The notes beneath the pieces are model-generated. The model did not search any database. It saw only the letters and a program-made list of their open reading frames with translations, and was not told the DNA's origin. Source: FEN-987 sp035524675 (GTDB taxonomy: Archaea > Thermoproteota > Bathyarchaeia > 40CM-2-53-6). From it: a stretch of 5,363 bases of DNA. The translations under genes were made by a program, and so were the position numbers. The DNA lies in contig DATKOK010000010.1 in NCBI GenBank assembly GCA_035524675.1, positions 1 through 5,363 of the forward strand. The letters run 5' to 3'. Positions 5,305 through 5,363 of the stretch are shown one piece after another; position 1 is the stretch's first letter, and each line of letters begins with the position of its first letter.

Positions 5305-5363
5305 TGTCAGCCGATTTTAAGATTCAAGTCTCGGTAGATGACGTTGATGATGGGTTAACATGG

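Overview
The window most likely comes from an archaeon with moderate GC content. Three things point that way. One gene fuses an AbrB/SpoVT-type DNA-binding domain to a PhoU domain, an arrangement common in archaea. Several genes use GTG or TTG starts. At two genes a TATA-like hexamer or heptamer lies 24-30 bases before a GTG start that has no Shine-Dalgarno sequence, the arrangement expected for leaderless archaeal mRNAs. A TACK-type lineage (Thermoproteota in the broad sense, e.g. Bathyarchaeia-like) would fit, but the lineage is a guess that only a database search could settle.

Layout from left to right: a PLP-dependent class I/II aminotransferase (+), with only 4 bases visible before its start; a 93-base gap with a promoter; an AbrB-PhoU phosphate-signalling regulator (+); a convergent YpeA-like GNAT acetyltransferase (-), its stop only 4 bases from the regulator's stop; a divergent intergenic region with a TATA-like box inside an inverted repeat; a single-domain thioredoxin with a WCVPC active site (+); a convergent class II fumarase FumC (-), 14 bases from the thioredoxin stop; the fumC promoter; then two short tandem minus-strand reading frames of unknown function (about 52 and 78 codons). 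The last ~60 bases hold no supportable gene.

The five recognisable genes are housekeeping or regulatory: amino-acid metabolism, phosphate regulation, protein or small-molecule acetylation, thiol-disulfide exchange and the TCA cycle. Their alternating strands and separate promoters argue against one operon or a shared pathway. No mobile element, CRISPR array, tRNA or rRNA was seen.

The least explained part is the right end. The 78-codon frame has a consensus GGAGGT Shine-Dalgarno 6 bases before a GTG start, and its C-terminal half is a predicted helix with Tyr/Phe at strict 3-4 spacing. The reading frame upstream is open for another 52 codons from an ATG, and a single in-frame TAG separates the two. 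I read them as two small co-transcribed genes. A nonsense-broken gene and amber readthrough remain alternatives.
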